NCBI GenBank assembly: GCA_009926405.1
Contig: RFOZ01000052.1
Location: 1-8,604, forward strand
Length of the DNA: 8,604 bases
Direction of reading: 5' to 3'
Origin: Cytophagia bacterium
GTDB lineage: Bacteria > Bacteroidota > Bacteroidia > UBA7662
Notes under the pieces: generated by a model
What the model was told of the DNA's origin: nothing
Database searches by the model: none
Seen by the model: only the letters and a program-made list of their open reading frames with translations
In this document: positions 1 to 5,978 of the stretch, in pieces
How the letters are laid out: every line of letters begins with the position of its first letter
Position numbering within the stretch: position 1 is the stretch's first letter
Made by a program: the position numbers and the translations under genes

Positions 1-1342
1 GGCAGGCAGGCACTCCAAAACTCAAGACATCCAACGTGTTAAAACCTGCCGTTCGAGCGGAAGCCGATGCAAAAAAAGAATCAATCAAAATTCGAGCCGG
101 GCTCTGTCCCTCCAGCGTGCCACCGATCCTGTATTCCAGCATCCCAAAAAGCAAGGTTCCGAACACAAGCAGGATAATGGCCGTCCAAACCGAAATTCGA
201 GTCGAAAGCTTCCATTTTTTCCAGGGGGCTCGCAACCTGGCTGCTACCTGACGGTAACCCAAAAGATCGCGCAGCACCGGAAATCCCAGGCCTCCAAAAA
301 CAATTAACAATGCAATAACCACGCGAAGGACAGGGGCATGGTACAGGAAAGGTTCGGCTAAACCGGCGGTGTACAATGCAAAGCCAGCGTTGTTAAAAGC
401 AGATATGGAATGAAAAATCGAGTGAAAGGCTTTGACCGATGGTTGATCAGCAAAGGGGGCTTCCACCGGCCAGGCTAGATAGATGAGCAGGGCCCCACCC
501 AATTCAAAGAGCAGTGAAAAAAAGATGATTTGACCCAAAAGTTTTTTGGCGTCAAACAAGGTCTCTTCGGACATAAAATCCTTGATCATCGCTTGGTGGG
601 AAATCCCCACCCCTTTTTTCAAAAAAAGGGCAAAAAAAGTCGCAAAAGTTAGAATGCCAATGCCTCCTAACTGAATGAGTCCCATCAAGACCCATTGACC
701 TTTGAGGGTTAAGACCTGACCAACATCGATGGTGGACAAACCGGTAACACAAGCCGCTGAAACCGAGGTAAAAAGGGCATCCTCAAACCCCAGTCCATAC
801 CTTCCCACGCTCATTTGAGGCAACATCAGCAGCCCTGTCCCTGCTAAGATTAACACAAGAAATGAAAAGATAAGGGTTGCAGCCGGTTTGAGTTGAATGG
901 TGACCACTGAATTGCTGAGGCGGACGATTTCCTGTCCGGCCAATCCTACAGCCAGGGTATGCACAAACCAAGCGTAGGGTAGAAGCTGATCAAAAGACAC
1001 GACCTGGCTCGCAAACCATGGGTGTCCGACTCCGACCAAGAGGCCTTCCAAGGCCCAAAGTCCCAGCAGCAGAGTTTCCAAAGGGTTCGCTACCAAATAA
1101 GACAAGCCAAAGCGTGCGTAGAGCCAGCGAATGAGGTAACGAATCCCAAAAATCCCAATCAGGGAATTCTGGTAATTGATGACCTCAAATTGCCCCTCCA
1201 GGCTTAGGGGAAAACCAAAATACAAGACCATTAAGGCCACGGATGCCAAGGTGCCTATGGAACGAATCCACACCAAAACGGCCTCTACCGGCGCTTGCCA
1301 ACGGAGTAGGTGCAGAAACCAGGCGGATTGAAAAAAGGGCAA
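1..1342 (-). CDS. trkH: TrkH/KtrB-family potassium uptake membrane subunit (3' end outside window)
   Basis: This is the membrane, ion-conducting subunit of a Trk/Ktr-type K+ uptake system in the inner membrane. It normally works with a cytoplasmic TrkA/KtrA regulator, which is not in this window. I read 447 residues in one uninterrupted frame before the left edge. Three of the four pore-loop repeats of the family are visible: SAACVTGLST (about residues 195-204), SISAFNNAGF (312-321) and SASARTAGFN (426-435), each with the selectivity-filter glycine. The fourth repeat lies beyond the edge. About 150 residues precede the first repeat's membrane span and contain several hydrophobic helices (about 24-44, 58-72, 88-105, 120-138), longer than a minimal KtrB N-terminus. 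No ATG lies near the 5' end. TTG at 1342-1340, 7 bp after the kinase stop, keeps the whole hydrophobic N-terminus; the first in-frame ATG is about 37 codons inside. Family call is strong, start codon uncertain. Confidence 0.9.
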   Translation of the reverse strand, partial: MPFFQSAWFLHLLRWQAPVEAVLVWIRSIGTLASVALMVLYFGFPLSLEGQFEVINYQNSLIGIFGIRYLIRWLYARFGLSYLVANPLETLLLGLWALEGLLVGVGHPWFASQVVSFDQLLPYAWFVHTLAVGLAGQEIVRLSNSVVTIQLKPAATLIFSFLVLILAGTGLLMLPQMSVGRYGLGFEDALFTSVSAACVTGLSTIDVGQVLTLKGQWVLMGLIQLGGIGILTFATFFALFLKKGVGISHQAMIKDFMSEETLFDAKKLLGQIIFFSLLFELGGALLIYLAWPVEAPFADQPSVKAFHSIFHSISAFNNAGFALYTAGLAEPFLYHAPVLRVVIALLIVFGGLGFPVLRDLLGYRQVAARLRAPWKKWKLSTRISVWTAIILLVFGTLLFGMLEYRIGGTLEGQSPARILIDSFFASASARTAGFNTLDVLSFGVPAC

Positions 1343-1349
1343 GGCCGAT

Positions 1350-2333
1350 TTATTTGGGTGTGGGTGTATTCAAATGACGAAGAACCTCTGCCAAAACTAA
1401 AGGCTGTGTCCCGGATTTGAGGCAAGCCAGCCCACCACAAAGATTGGACCAGGCGGCAATATGGCGGACCTCCATGCCCGAGGCCAAGGCACAGGCAGCG
1501 GCAGCAATCACCGAGTCCCCCGCTCCGCAGACATCCACCACCGCGATGGGACTTGTTTCCAAACGACCAAACCCTTGCTCATCCATCCAGCAGAGCCCCA
1601 TATCGGCCATGGTTACCAGCAGCAATCGGCAATTCAGCCGTTCCCTTGCCTCGGCACAGGCCTGTTCCAATTCCTGGTTATCGGTTCGGATTTTGCGACC
1701 CAAGGCCTGTTCTAGTTCCTTGAGGTTGGGCTTGAACAGGTCCACCCCTTGGAATTCCCAAAAATGTAAATGCTTGGGGTCAACACAAACGGGGATACCC
1801 CGTTCACGGCCCAATTGGATGAAGCGAGCGATGCGCACCGGGTTGAAAAACCCTTTTTCGTAATCCTGCAAAACCAGGGCGTTGCAGCCATCCAAGGCCT
1901 GGTCCAAACCTTGTTCCAAAAGCAAATCAATGGCCGGATCTTGAGGGTTCCTTTGTTCCCGGTCAACCCTCAAAAGGTGTCTTTCACCGTCGAGAAAACG
2001 GGTTTTGTGGGTCGTTGGAACACCCGAAAGGGTCCCCAAGTATCGGTCGCTAACCCCAGCATGGTGGAGCAAGCCACGAAGAATGCTTGCCTCTGGATCT
2101 TGGCCCACCGTAGCCAAGAGTCGAACTTCATGGCCCAACCCGACCAGGTTGAGGGCAACGTTGCCGGCACCTCCTACCCGGTGTTGCCATTCGAGCAAGT
2201 CCAAAACCTCAACGGCTGCTTCGGGAGATTGACGGCTTACTTGACCAATCCCATAGGTATCCAGGATTAAATCCCCTGCCACCAAAATTCGTAGCGAGGG
2301 CCAAACCGGCAAATCAGCCAACACGGTGTTCAC
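1350..2333 (-). CDS. rfaE1: D-glycero-beta-D-manno-heptose-7-phosphate kinase (RfaE1/HldE N-terminal type, PfkB family)
   Basis: A PfkB/ribokinase-fold sugar kinase. The closest fit is the RfaE1 (HldE kinase-domain) group, which phosphorylates heptose 7-phosphate at C1 on the way to ADP-heptose for lipopolysaccharide core. From the chosen start it has 327 residues, the length of a stand-alone kinase; no nucleotidyltransferase (RfaE2) half is fused. Visible motifs: GDLILDTY (20-27) and SRQSPEAAVEV (33-43), typical of RfaE1; PfkB signature 1 RVGGAGNVALN (52-62); DPKHLHFWEF (185-194) and KPNLKELEQALG (201-212); and the catalytic/anion-hole motif DVCGAGDSV (267-275, likely base D273). The frame stays open upstream to 2438, but that part lies inside the aminotransferase gene and has no family match. 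GTG at 2333 or GTG at 2324 both put the conserved region at the usual distance, so the gene overlaps the aminotransferase end by 20 or 11 bp. Exact sugar specificity is inferred. Confidence 0.82.
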   Translation of the reverse strand: MNTVLADLPVWPSLRILVAGDLILDTYGIGQVSRQSPEAAVEVLDLLEWQHRVGGAGNVALNLVGLGHEVRLLATVGQDPEASILRGLLHHAGVSDRYLGTLSGVPTTHKTRFLDGERHLLRVDREQRNPQDPAIDLLLEQGLDQALDGCNALVLQDYEKGFFNPVRIARFIQLGRERGIPVCVDPKHLHFWEFQGVDLFKPNLKELEQALGRKIRTDNQELEQACAEARERLNCRLLLVTMADMGLCWMDEQGFGRLETSPIAVVDVCGAGDSVIAAAACALASGMEVRHIAAWSNLCGGLACLKSGTQPLVLAEVLRHLNTPTPK

Positions 2334-3537
2334 CCAATCGTTCTTCGATGGCCGACCGGATTCGCTGGGCGGCTTCCAAAAGTTTGTCTTCTGAACTGGC
2401 CGTGGATAAGCGTAGACAGTCCGGGCAACCAAAGGCATCGCCTGCTACGGTGGCGACACGGGCCTCTTCAAGTAAAAACGATGTAACCCTCTCGGCATGA
2501 CCCAGGGGCTCACCTCTCCATGAAAGTTTGAACCACGCAGCAATGCGTGGGAAAAGATAAAAAGCGCCCTGCGGAAGCGGGCATTCCCAGCCGTAGAGAC
2601 CCTCCATGGCTTTGTAAAACAAATCTCTGCGTTGACGAAAGGCTTCACGCATCCGGTAAGTGGGTTCCATGGGACCGGTGAGGGCCGCCAAGGCGGCCCG
2701 CTGGGCAATGGAACAGGTGGCGGAGGTATACTGCCCCTGCAATTTGACACAGGCCTCTGCAATTTCGGGGGGAGCCACTGCATAGCCTAAACGCCAACCG
2801 GTCATCGCATAGCCTTTGGACATGCCATTCACTACCACGGTGCGGTCCTTCATGCCTTCGCATTGAATGATGCTGGCATGCGTTCCTTCAAAACGTATGT
2901 GCTCGTAGATTTCATCCGAAACCACCAAGACCTCAGGGTGGCGGCGCAGGACTTGGGCCCAGGCCTCCAATTCCTCCGCGGTGTAGGCCGCCCCGCTGGG
3001 GTTGCAAGGCGAAGAATACAAGAGCATACGGGTTTTGGTGGTGATGGCATTTTCCAGTTGCTCGGGCAAGACCTTGTACCCGTTGGAAGGGGAGCCCACC
3101 ACCACCACGGCTTTGGCTTCGGCCATTTGAACCATCCCGGCATAACTGACCCAATAAGGTGCGGGCAACAAAACTTCATCTCCGGGATTGAGTACCGATA
3201 ACAAGACATTAATCAGGCTTTGTTTGGCCCCCGTACTAAAGATGACTTGACCGGGTTCTACCGTCCAGCCCAATTCAAGATTCATTTTTTGACAAACCGC
3301 CGTCCTCAAATCAGCGTATCCGGCAACCGGGGTGTAATGCGAGAAATTATCTTCAACCGCCCGGCAGGCTGCGGCTTTGATATGATCCGGGGTATCAAAA
3401 TCCGGTTCACCCAAACTTAAGTTGATGATTTCGATTCCTTGTTCGGCCAGGGCACGACTGCGGGCAGCCATCGCCAAGGTTTGGGATTCTTCCAATTCCA
3501 GGACTCTCTTGGAGGTCCAGAAAGGTGCTTTGGTCAT
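2314..3537 (-). CDS. aspC: PLP-dependent class I aminotransferase, aspartate aminotransferase type
   Basis: A cytoplasmic pyridoxal-phosphate enzyme that moves an amino group between an amino acid (probably aspartate, perhaps also aromatic amino acids or prephenate) and 2-oxoglutarate. It has 407 residues, normal for the AAT-I beta subgroup. Key residues visible: SLGEPDF (41-47), YTPVAGYADLR (68-78), the PLP-phosphate contact STGAKQSL (101-108), SSPCNPSG (175-182, N179), SDEIYEHI (207-214, D208 and Y211), the Schiff-base lysine K241 in NGMSKGYAMTGWRLGY, and the carboxylate-binding arginine R376 in CLRLSTA. ATG 3537, 4 bp after the ung stop, was chosen because conserved sequence starts right there. 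The frame is open upstream to 3651, but that stretch lies inside ung and is full of Cys/Arg without family resemblance. Class is certain; aspartate versus another donor cannot be settled by eye. Confidence 0.9.
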   Translation of the reverse strand: MTKAPFWTSKRVLELEESQTLAMAARSRALAEQGIEIINLSLGEPDFDTPDHIKAAACRAVEDNFSHYTPVAGYADLRTAVCQKMNLELGWTVEPGQVIFSTGAKQSLINVLLSVLNPGDEVLLPAPYWVSYAGMVQMAEAKAVVVVGSPSNGYKVLPEQLENAITTKTRMLLYSSPCNPSGAAYTAEELEAWAQVLRRHPEVLVVSDEIYEHIRFEGTHASIIQCEGMKDRTVVVNGMSKGYAMTGWRLGYAVAPPEIAEACVKLQGQYTSATCSIAQRAALAALTGPMEPTYRMREAFRQRRDLFYKAMEGLYGWECPLPQGAFYLFPRIAAWFKLSWRGEPLGHAERVTSFLLEEARVATVAGDAFGCPDCLRLSTASSEDKLLEAAQRIRSAIEERLGEHRVG

Positions 3538-3541
3538 GGCC

Positions 3542-4261
3542 CTAAAGATAAGCCTGCAAAAGTTGATTGGCCTGCGAAAAATGCCGACAATGCACAAAGC
3601 CCCGGTAGGCCGACAGGGGTGAAGGATGCACCGCCTCCAGGCAATGAACACGCGGGTTCCGATGCTTTTGGGCTTCTTTGCCCCATAACATCCACACCAT
3701 GGGTTTTTGGGTTTGGGCCAAACCTTCCAAAACTTTGGCGGTCCACCGCCCCCAGCCCCAACTTCGATGCGAACCCGGTGCGCCGGCCCGGACCGTGAGC
3801 GTCTCGTTGAGCAAAAGAACCCCTTGTTCGGCCCATCTTGGGAGATCCGGGAGGGAACCGCTGCCTTGTCCCTGGTTTAACCAACGAATAGGTTCCTCCA
3901 TGAGTTGGGGTTGACCCTCGTTTACGCAGGCCTGCCGATCCCATTCCAAGGCTTTGGCGATGTTAAGCAGGGAGGGCGGCGCCGGGACATGGGCTGGCAC
4001 CGCAAAACTGAGTCCGGTGGCCAGCCCTGCTCCGGGGTAGGGGTCTTGACCCAGCAAAACCACCCGAACCCCTTCGGGAGGCACGGCCTCCAAGGCCCTA
4101 AAAAGATGCCTGGATTCGGGGTAAACGACTTCGTTTTGAGCAAGGGCCCGTCGGAGATTTTTGAGGGGCCCTTGCAAGGCATTAAGGGCTCCCCACTCTT
4201 CCAAAAAAGGACCCCAAGCTGAGGGAATAATGGGTTCTTCTATCAAGCGGGCATCCTTCAT
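3542..4261 (-). CDS. ung: uracil-DNA glycosylase, family 1 (UNG)
   Basis: Removes uracil from DNA, the first step of base-excision repair. 239 residues from ATG 4261, against 229 for E. coli Ung. Visible motifs: water-activating GQDPYP (71-76, catalytic D73, thymine-excluding Y75); GLSFAVP (83-89) with the uracil-stacking phenylalanine; PPSLLNIAKALE (95-106); LLLNETLTVRAG (149-160, uracil-recognition N152); and the leucine-loop motif HPSPLSAYRG (212-221, H212). Two things are odd. The usual GQDPYH ends in proline here (codon CCC at 4036-4034). The segment between the PPSLLN helix and LPRWAEQGVLLLN is about 19 residues longer than in E. coli and is Gln/Gly/Ser-rich near 130-137. All catalytic residues are kept, so the enzyme should be active. 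A TTG two codons upstream (4267) is an alternative start. The gene starts 14 bp after dnaB and ends 4 bp before the aminotransferase. Confidence 0.93.
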   Translation of the reverse strand: MKDARLIEEPIIPSAWGPFLEEWGALNALQGPLKNLRRALAQNEVVYPESRHLFRALEAVPPEGVRVVLLGQDPYPGAGLATGLSFAVPAHVPAPPSLLNIAKALEWDRQACVNEGQPQLMEEPIRWLNQGQGSGSLPDLPRWAEQGVLLLNETLTVRAGAPGSHRSWGWGRWTAKVLEGLAQTQKPMVWMLWGKEAQKHRNPRVHCLEAVHPSPLSAYRGFVHCRHFSQANQLLQAYL

Positions 4262-4275
4262 CCCCAAGATGTTTT

Positions 4276-5799
4276 TTAGTAGGGCGCAGGCCCTTCATCC
4301 ATCTCGTTCAGGCGGGAGGGAAAGGTTCGGTCCAAACCGGAGAAAGGGTTGTTGGGTTCGTTGGGATCCCGCCGTCCCGAAAAATCAGCGGCGCCCCCCG
4401 GTCCTCCTGGATTCACAAAGCGGGCGTATTTGGCTTGGAACCTCAAATTAATCTCCCCGGTTTGCCCATTCCTGTGTTTTGCAACAATGATTTGAGCTTG
4501 GTCAGGATAACCCTCGCCTTCCATGTTGTAATAATCAGGGCGGTAAATAAACATGACCATATCTGCATCTTGTTCGATGGCTCCTGATTCACGAAGATCG
4601 GATAACATTGGTTTTTTGTTTCCTCCTCGAACTTCGACCTGACGGCTTAACTGACTCAATGCAATCACAGGAACCTCCAACTCTTTGGCCAGGGCTTTGA
4701 GTCCGCGAGAAATGGACGCAATGACTTGCTCGCGGTTCATGCCGGATGCGTCGTTGGACCCACCGCCCATGAGTTGCAGGTAATCAATAACAATAAGTTG
4801 TATGTCGTGTTTGGATTTAAGGCGTCGACACTTGGCTCGTAACTCAAAAAGCGTAAGTTGAGGGGTGTCGTCAATGTACAAGGGAGCCCTGGTCAAACTA
4901 TCCGTGCGACTACTCAACTGGATCCATTCGTGCTGTGCGAGTTTGCCTTTTTTGAGTTTTTCTCCTTCTATTTCTGTTTCGGAGGACAAAAGGCGGTTGA
5001 TTAGCTCAATGCCCGACATTTCGAGCGAAAAGAACGCCACGCCTTTCTGAAAATCAACGGCGGCATTGCGTGCAAGACTCAGGACAAACGCCGTTTTACC
5101 CATACCGGGTCGCGCTGCTATAATATTCAGGCTTCCTCTCTGCCAGCCAGAGGTCAGGCGGTCCAGTTCAGTAAAACCGGAAGGGATGCCCGATAATCCA
5201 TCCGCCTGTTGGGAAACGGCTTGAATTTGTTTGAAGGCCTTTTGGACCAAATCGTGAATTCCGTCCCCATTTCGTCTTATGTTACGGTCAGCAATCCCAA
5301 AGAGTCTTGTTTCGCAACGATCCAATAATTCAAAGACATCCGTTGTATCATCAAAGGCTTCGGTGGACATATCCCCCGATAAATGAATGAGCTCTCGCAA
5401 TATGTATTTTTCCAAGAGAATGCGCGCATGGTAATCAATGTTAGCGGATGAGCTGACGCGGTTGGTTAACTCGGCAATGTAGTAGGATCCGCCAACTTCC
5501 TCCAAACGCCCCAAGGACTTGAGCTCTTGGGTGACGGTCAATATATCCACCGGTTCGGATTTTTCGAAAAGGAGGCGAATGGACTCAAAAACCCAGCGGT
5601 TCTTCTCCATGTAGAAAACATCCGGGTGCAGAAGGTCGATAACCTGGGAAAGGGCCTCTTTTTCCAACATCAAGGCACCCAGAACCGCTTGTTCTACCTC
5701 AAGGGCCTGCGGTGGTAATTTGCCTCCCAGGCCTGCAATGGTAGGGAGGGTGCTGCGGCCCACGCCGCGCTTTTTGAGCAAAGTATTGGTGGGTTCCAT
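4276..5799 (-). CDS. dnaB: replicative DNA helicase DnaB
   Basis: The hexameric ATP-driven helicase that unwinds DNA ahead of the replisome and recruits primase. 507 residues, usual for Bacteroidota DnaB. N-terminal domain about 28-165 (PPQALEVEQAVLGALMLEKEAL at 29-50 in two pieces is diagnostic), linker about 166-205, RecA-like motor about 205-465. Walker A is ARPGMGKTA (229-237, K235, T236). Walker B ends at D339 in LIVIDYLQLM. LSQLSRQVE (381-389), DLRESGAIEQDADMVMF (401-417) and the arginine-finger hairpin KHRNGQTGEINLRF (441-454) follow. There is no intein. Residues about 462-507 form a Gly/Pro/Asn/Asp-rich, probably disordered tail. ATG 5799 fits the family N-terminus, and no in-frame upstream alternative is needed. 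It is the first gene of the leftward cluster and faces the divergent intergenic region with DnaA-box-like sites. Confidence 0.97.
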   Translation of the reverse strand: MEPTNTLLKKRGVGRSTLPTIAGLGGKLPPQALEVEQAVLGALMLEKEALSQVIDLLHPDVFYMEKNRWVFESIRLLFEKSEPVDILTVTQELKSLGRLEEVGGSYYIAELTNRVSSSANIDYHARILLEKYILRELIHLSGDMSTEAFDDTTDVFELLDRCETRLFGIADRNIRRNGDGIHDLVQKAFKQIQAVSQQADGLSGIPSGFTELDRLTSGWQRGSLNIIAARPGMGKTAFVLSLARNAAVDFQKGVAFFSLEMSGIELINRLLSSETEIEGEKLKKGKLAQHEWIQLSSRTDSLTRAPLYIDDTPQLTLFELRAKCRRLKSKHDIQLIVIDYLQLMGGGSNDASGMNREQVIASISRGLKALAKELEVPVIALSQLSRQVEVRGGNKKPMLSDLRESGAIEQDADMVMFIYRPDYYNMEGEGYPDQAQIIVAKHRNGQTGEINLRFQAKYARFVNPGGPGGAADFSGRRDPNEPNNPFSGLDRTFPSRLNEMDEGPAPY

Positions 5800-5803
5800 C
5801 CCA

Positions 5804-5811
5804 CAAACTTA
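5804..5811 (-). promoter_or_regulatory. possible Bacteroidota -7 promoter element for dnaB
   Basis: On the minus strand this reads TAAGTTTG, an exact match to the TAnnTTTG -7 motif used by the Bacteroidota primary sigma factor. It ends only 4 bases before the dnaB ATG, so transcription starting the usual few bases downstream would give a leaderless or nearly leaderless mRNA. No TTTG-like -33 element sits at the expected distance upstream. An 8-base match with two free positions can occur by chance. Confidence 0.3.
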
Positions 5812-5827
5812 GGCTTTTGGCCGCTCC

Positions 5828-5863
5828 TCTTTTTTGTTATTGGTTTTTTCTTTTCCTCATTTT
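5828..5863. other. AT-rich, strand-asymmetric tract in the dnaB/FAD-protein intergenic region (possible unwinding element)
   Basis: 28 of 36 bases are A or T, and the plus strand is almost purely pyrimidine (the minus strand almost purely purine) in a genome region that is otherwise near 50% GC. It lies between the dnaB start and the three DnaA-box-like sites, separated from them by about 20 bp of GC-richer DNA. That is the layout of a DNA unwinding element beside an origin. A small inverted repeat (TCCTC 5854-5858 with GAGGA 5866-5870) sits at its right edge. The role is inferred; I could not find a clear DnaA-trio repeat. Confidence 0.35.
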
Positions 5864-5883
5864 CCGAGGATACGGCACCGGAT

Positions 5884-5935
5884 CGTGTATAAGCCAAGAA
5901 TCCAGGTGGATAAGTGGGGATTTTCGGTGGATAAG
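5884..5935 (-). repeat. three DnaA-box-like sites with exact 21-bp spacing
   Basis: On the plus strand CGTGTATAAG (5884-5893), GGTGGATAAG (5905-5914) and GGTGGATAAG (5926-5935) end exactly 21 bp apart. Read on the minus strand the cores are TTATACACG, TTATCCACC and TTATCCACC. Against the relaxed DnaA box TTATnCACA each differs only at the last base. All three point the same way, and 21 bp is two helical turns, so bound proteins would line up on one face. A weaker opposite-strand match, GCATCCACA, is at 5956-5964. DnaA binding is inferred from the motif; the repeat and its period are seen directly. Confidence 0.55.
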
Positions 5936-5948
5936 GTCTGGCTGCCCT

Positions 5949-5956
5949 CATATTTG
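5949..5956 (+). promoter_or_regulatory. weak -7-like element before the FAD-dependent dehydrogenase gene
   Basis: CATATTTG differs from TAnnTTTG only at the first base and lies 22 bp before the chosen ATG, a sensible promoter distance. No -33 element is recognisable. It overlaps the edge of the fourth, degenerate DnaA-box-like site. Low confidence because the motif is short and imperfect. Confidence 0.2.
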
Positions 5957-5978
5957 CATCCACAACGGAAATTTGTCC

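Noticed and set aside
1..1349. Short scattered frames suggesting a broken gene at the left end
   Set aside because: Reading the minus strand in one frame gives 447 uninterrupted residues of TrkH. The gene only looks fragmented because its stop codon is outside the window.
1417..2270. Plus-strand open frames of 148 and 166 codons opposite the kinase gene
   Set aside because: They are antisense shadows of a well-supported gene, have no recognisable motifs and contain skewed residue content.
2401..2410. CGTGGATAAG, another DnaA-box-like match
   Set aside because: It is a single copy inside the aminotransferase gene, encoding conserved Leu-Ser-Thr near R376, with no companion sites. It shows that isolated matches occur by chance; the 21-bp triplet at 5884-5935 does not rest on one site.
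2334..2438. Upstream extension of the heptose kinase frame to 2438
   Set aside because: It lies within the aminotransferase coding region. RfaE1 proteins do not have this segment.
2863..3201. Plus-strand 112-codon frame opposite the aminotransferase
   Set aside because: It is antisense to conserved PLP-enzyme sequence and shows no domain features.
3538..3651. Upstream extension of the aminotransferase frame
   Set aside because: It lies inside ung in another frame and reads as Cys/Arg-rich non-protein-like sequence. Family similarity starts at MTKAPFW.
5817..5978. N-terminal extension of the FAD-protein frame back to TTG 5817
   Set aside because: The 54 extra residues have no family resemblance, start almost on top of the dnaB start and run through the intergenic repeats. 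The conserved domain begins at ATG 5979.
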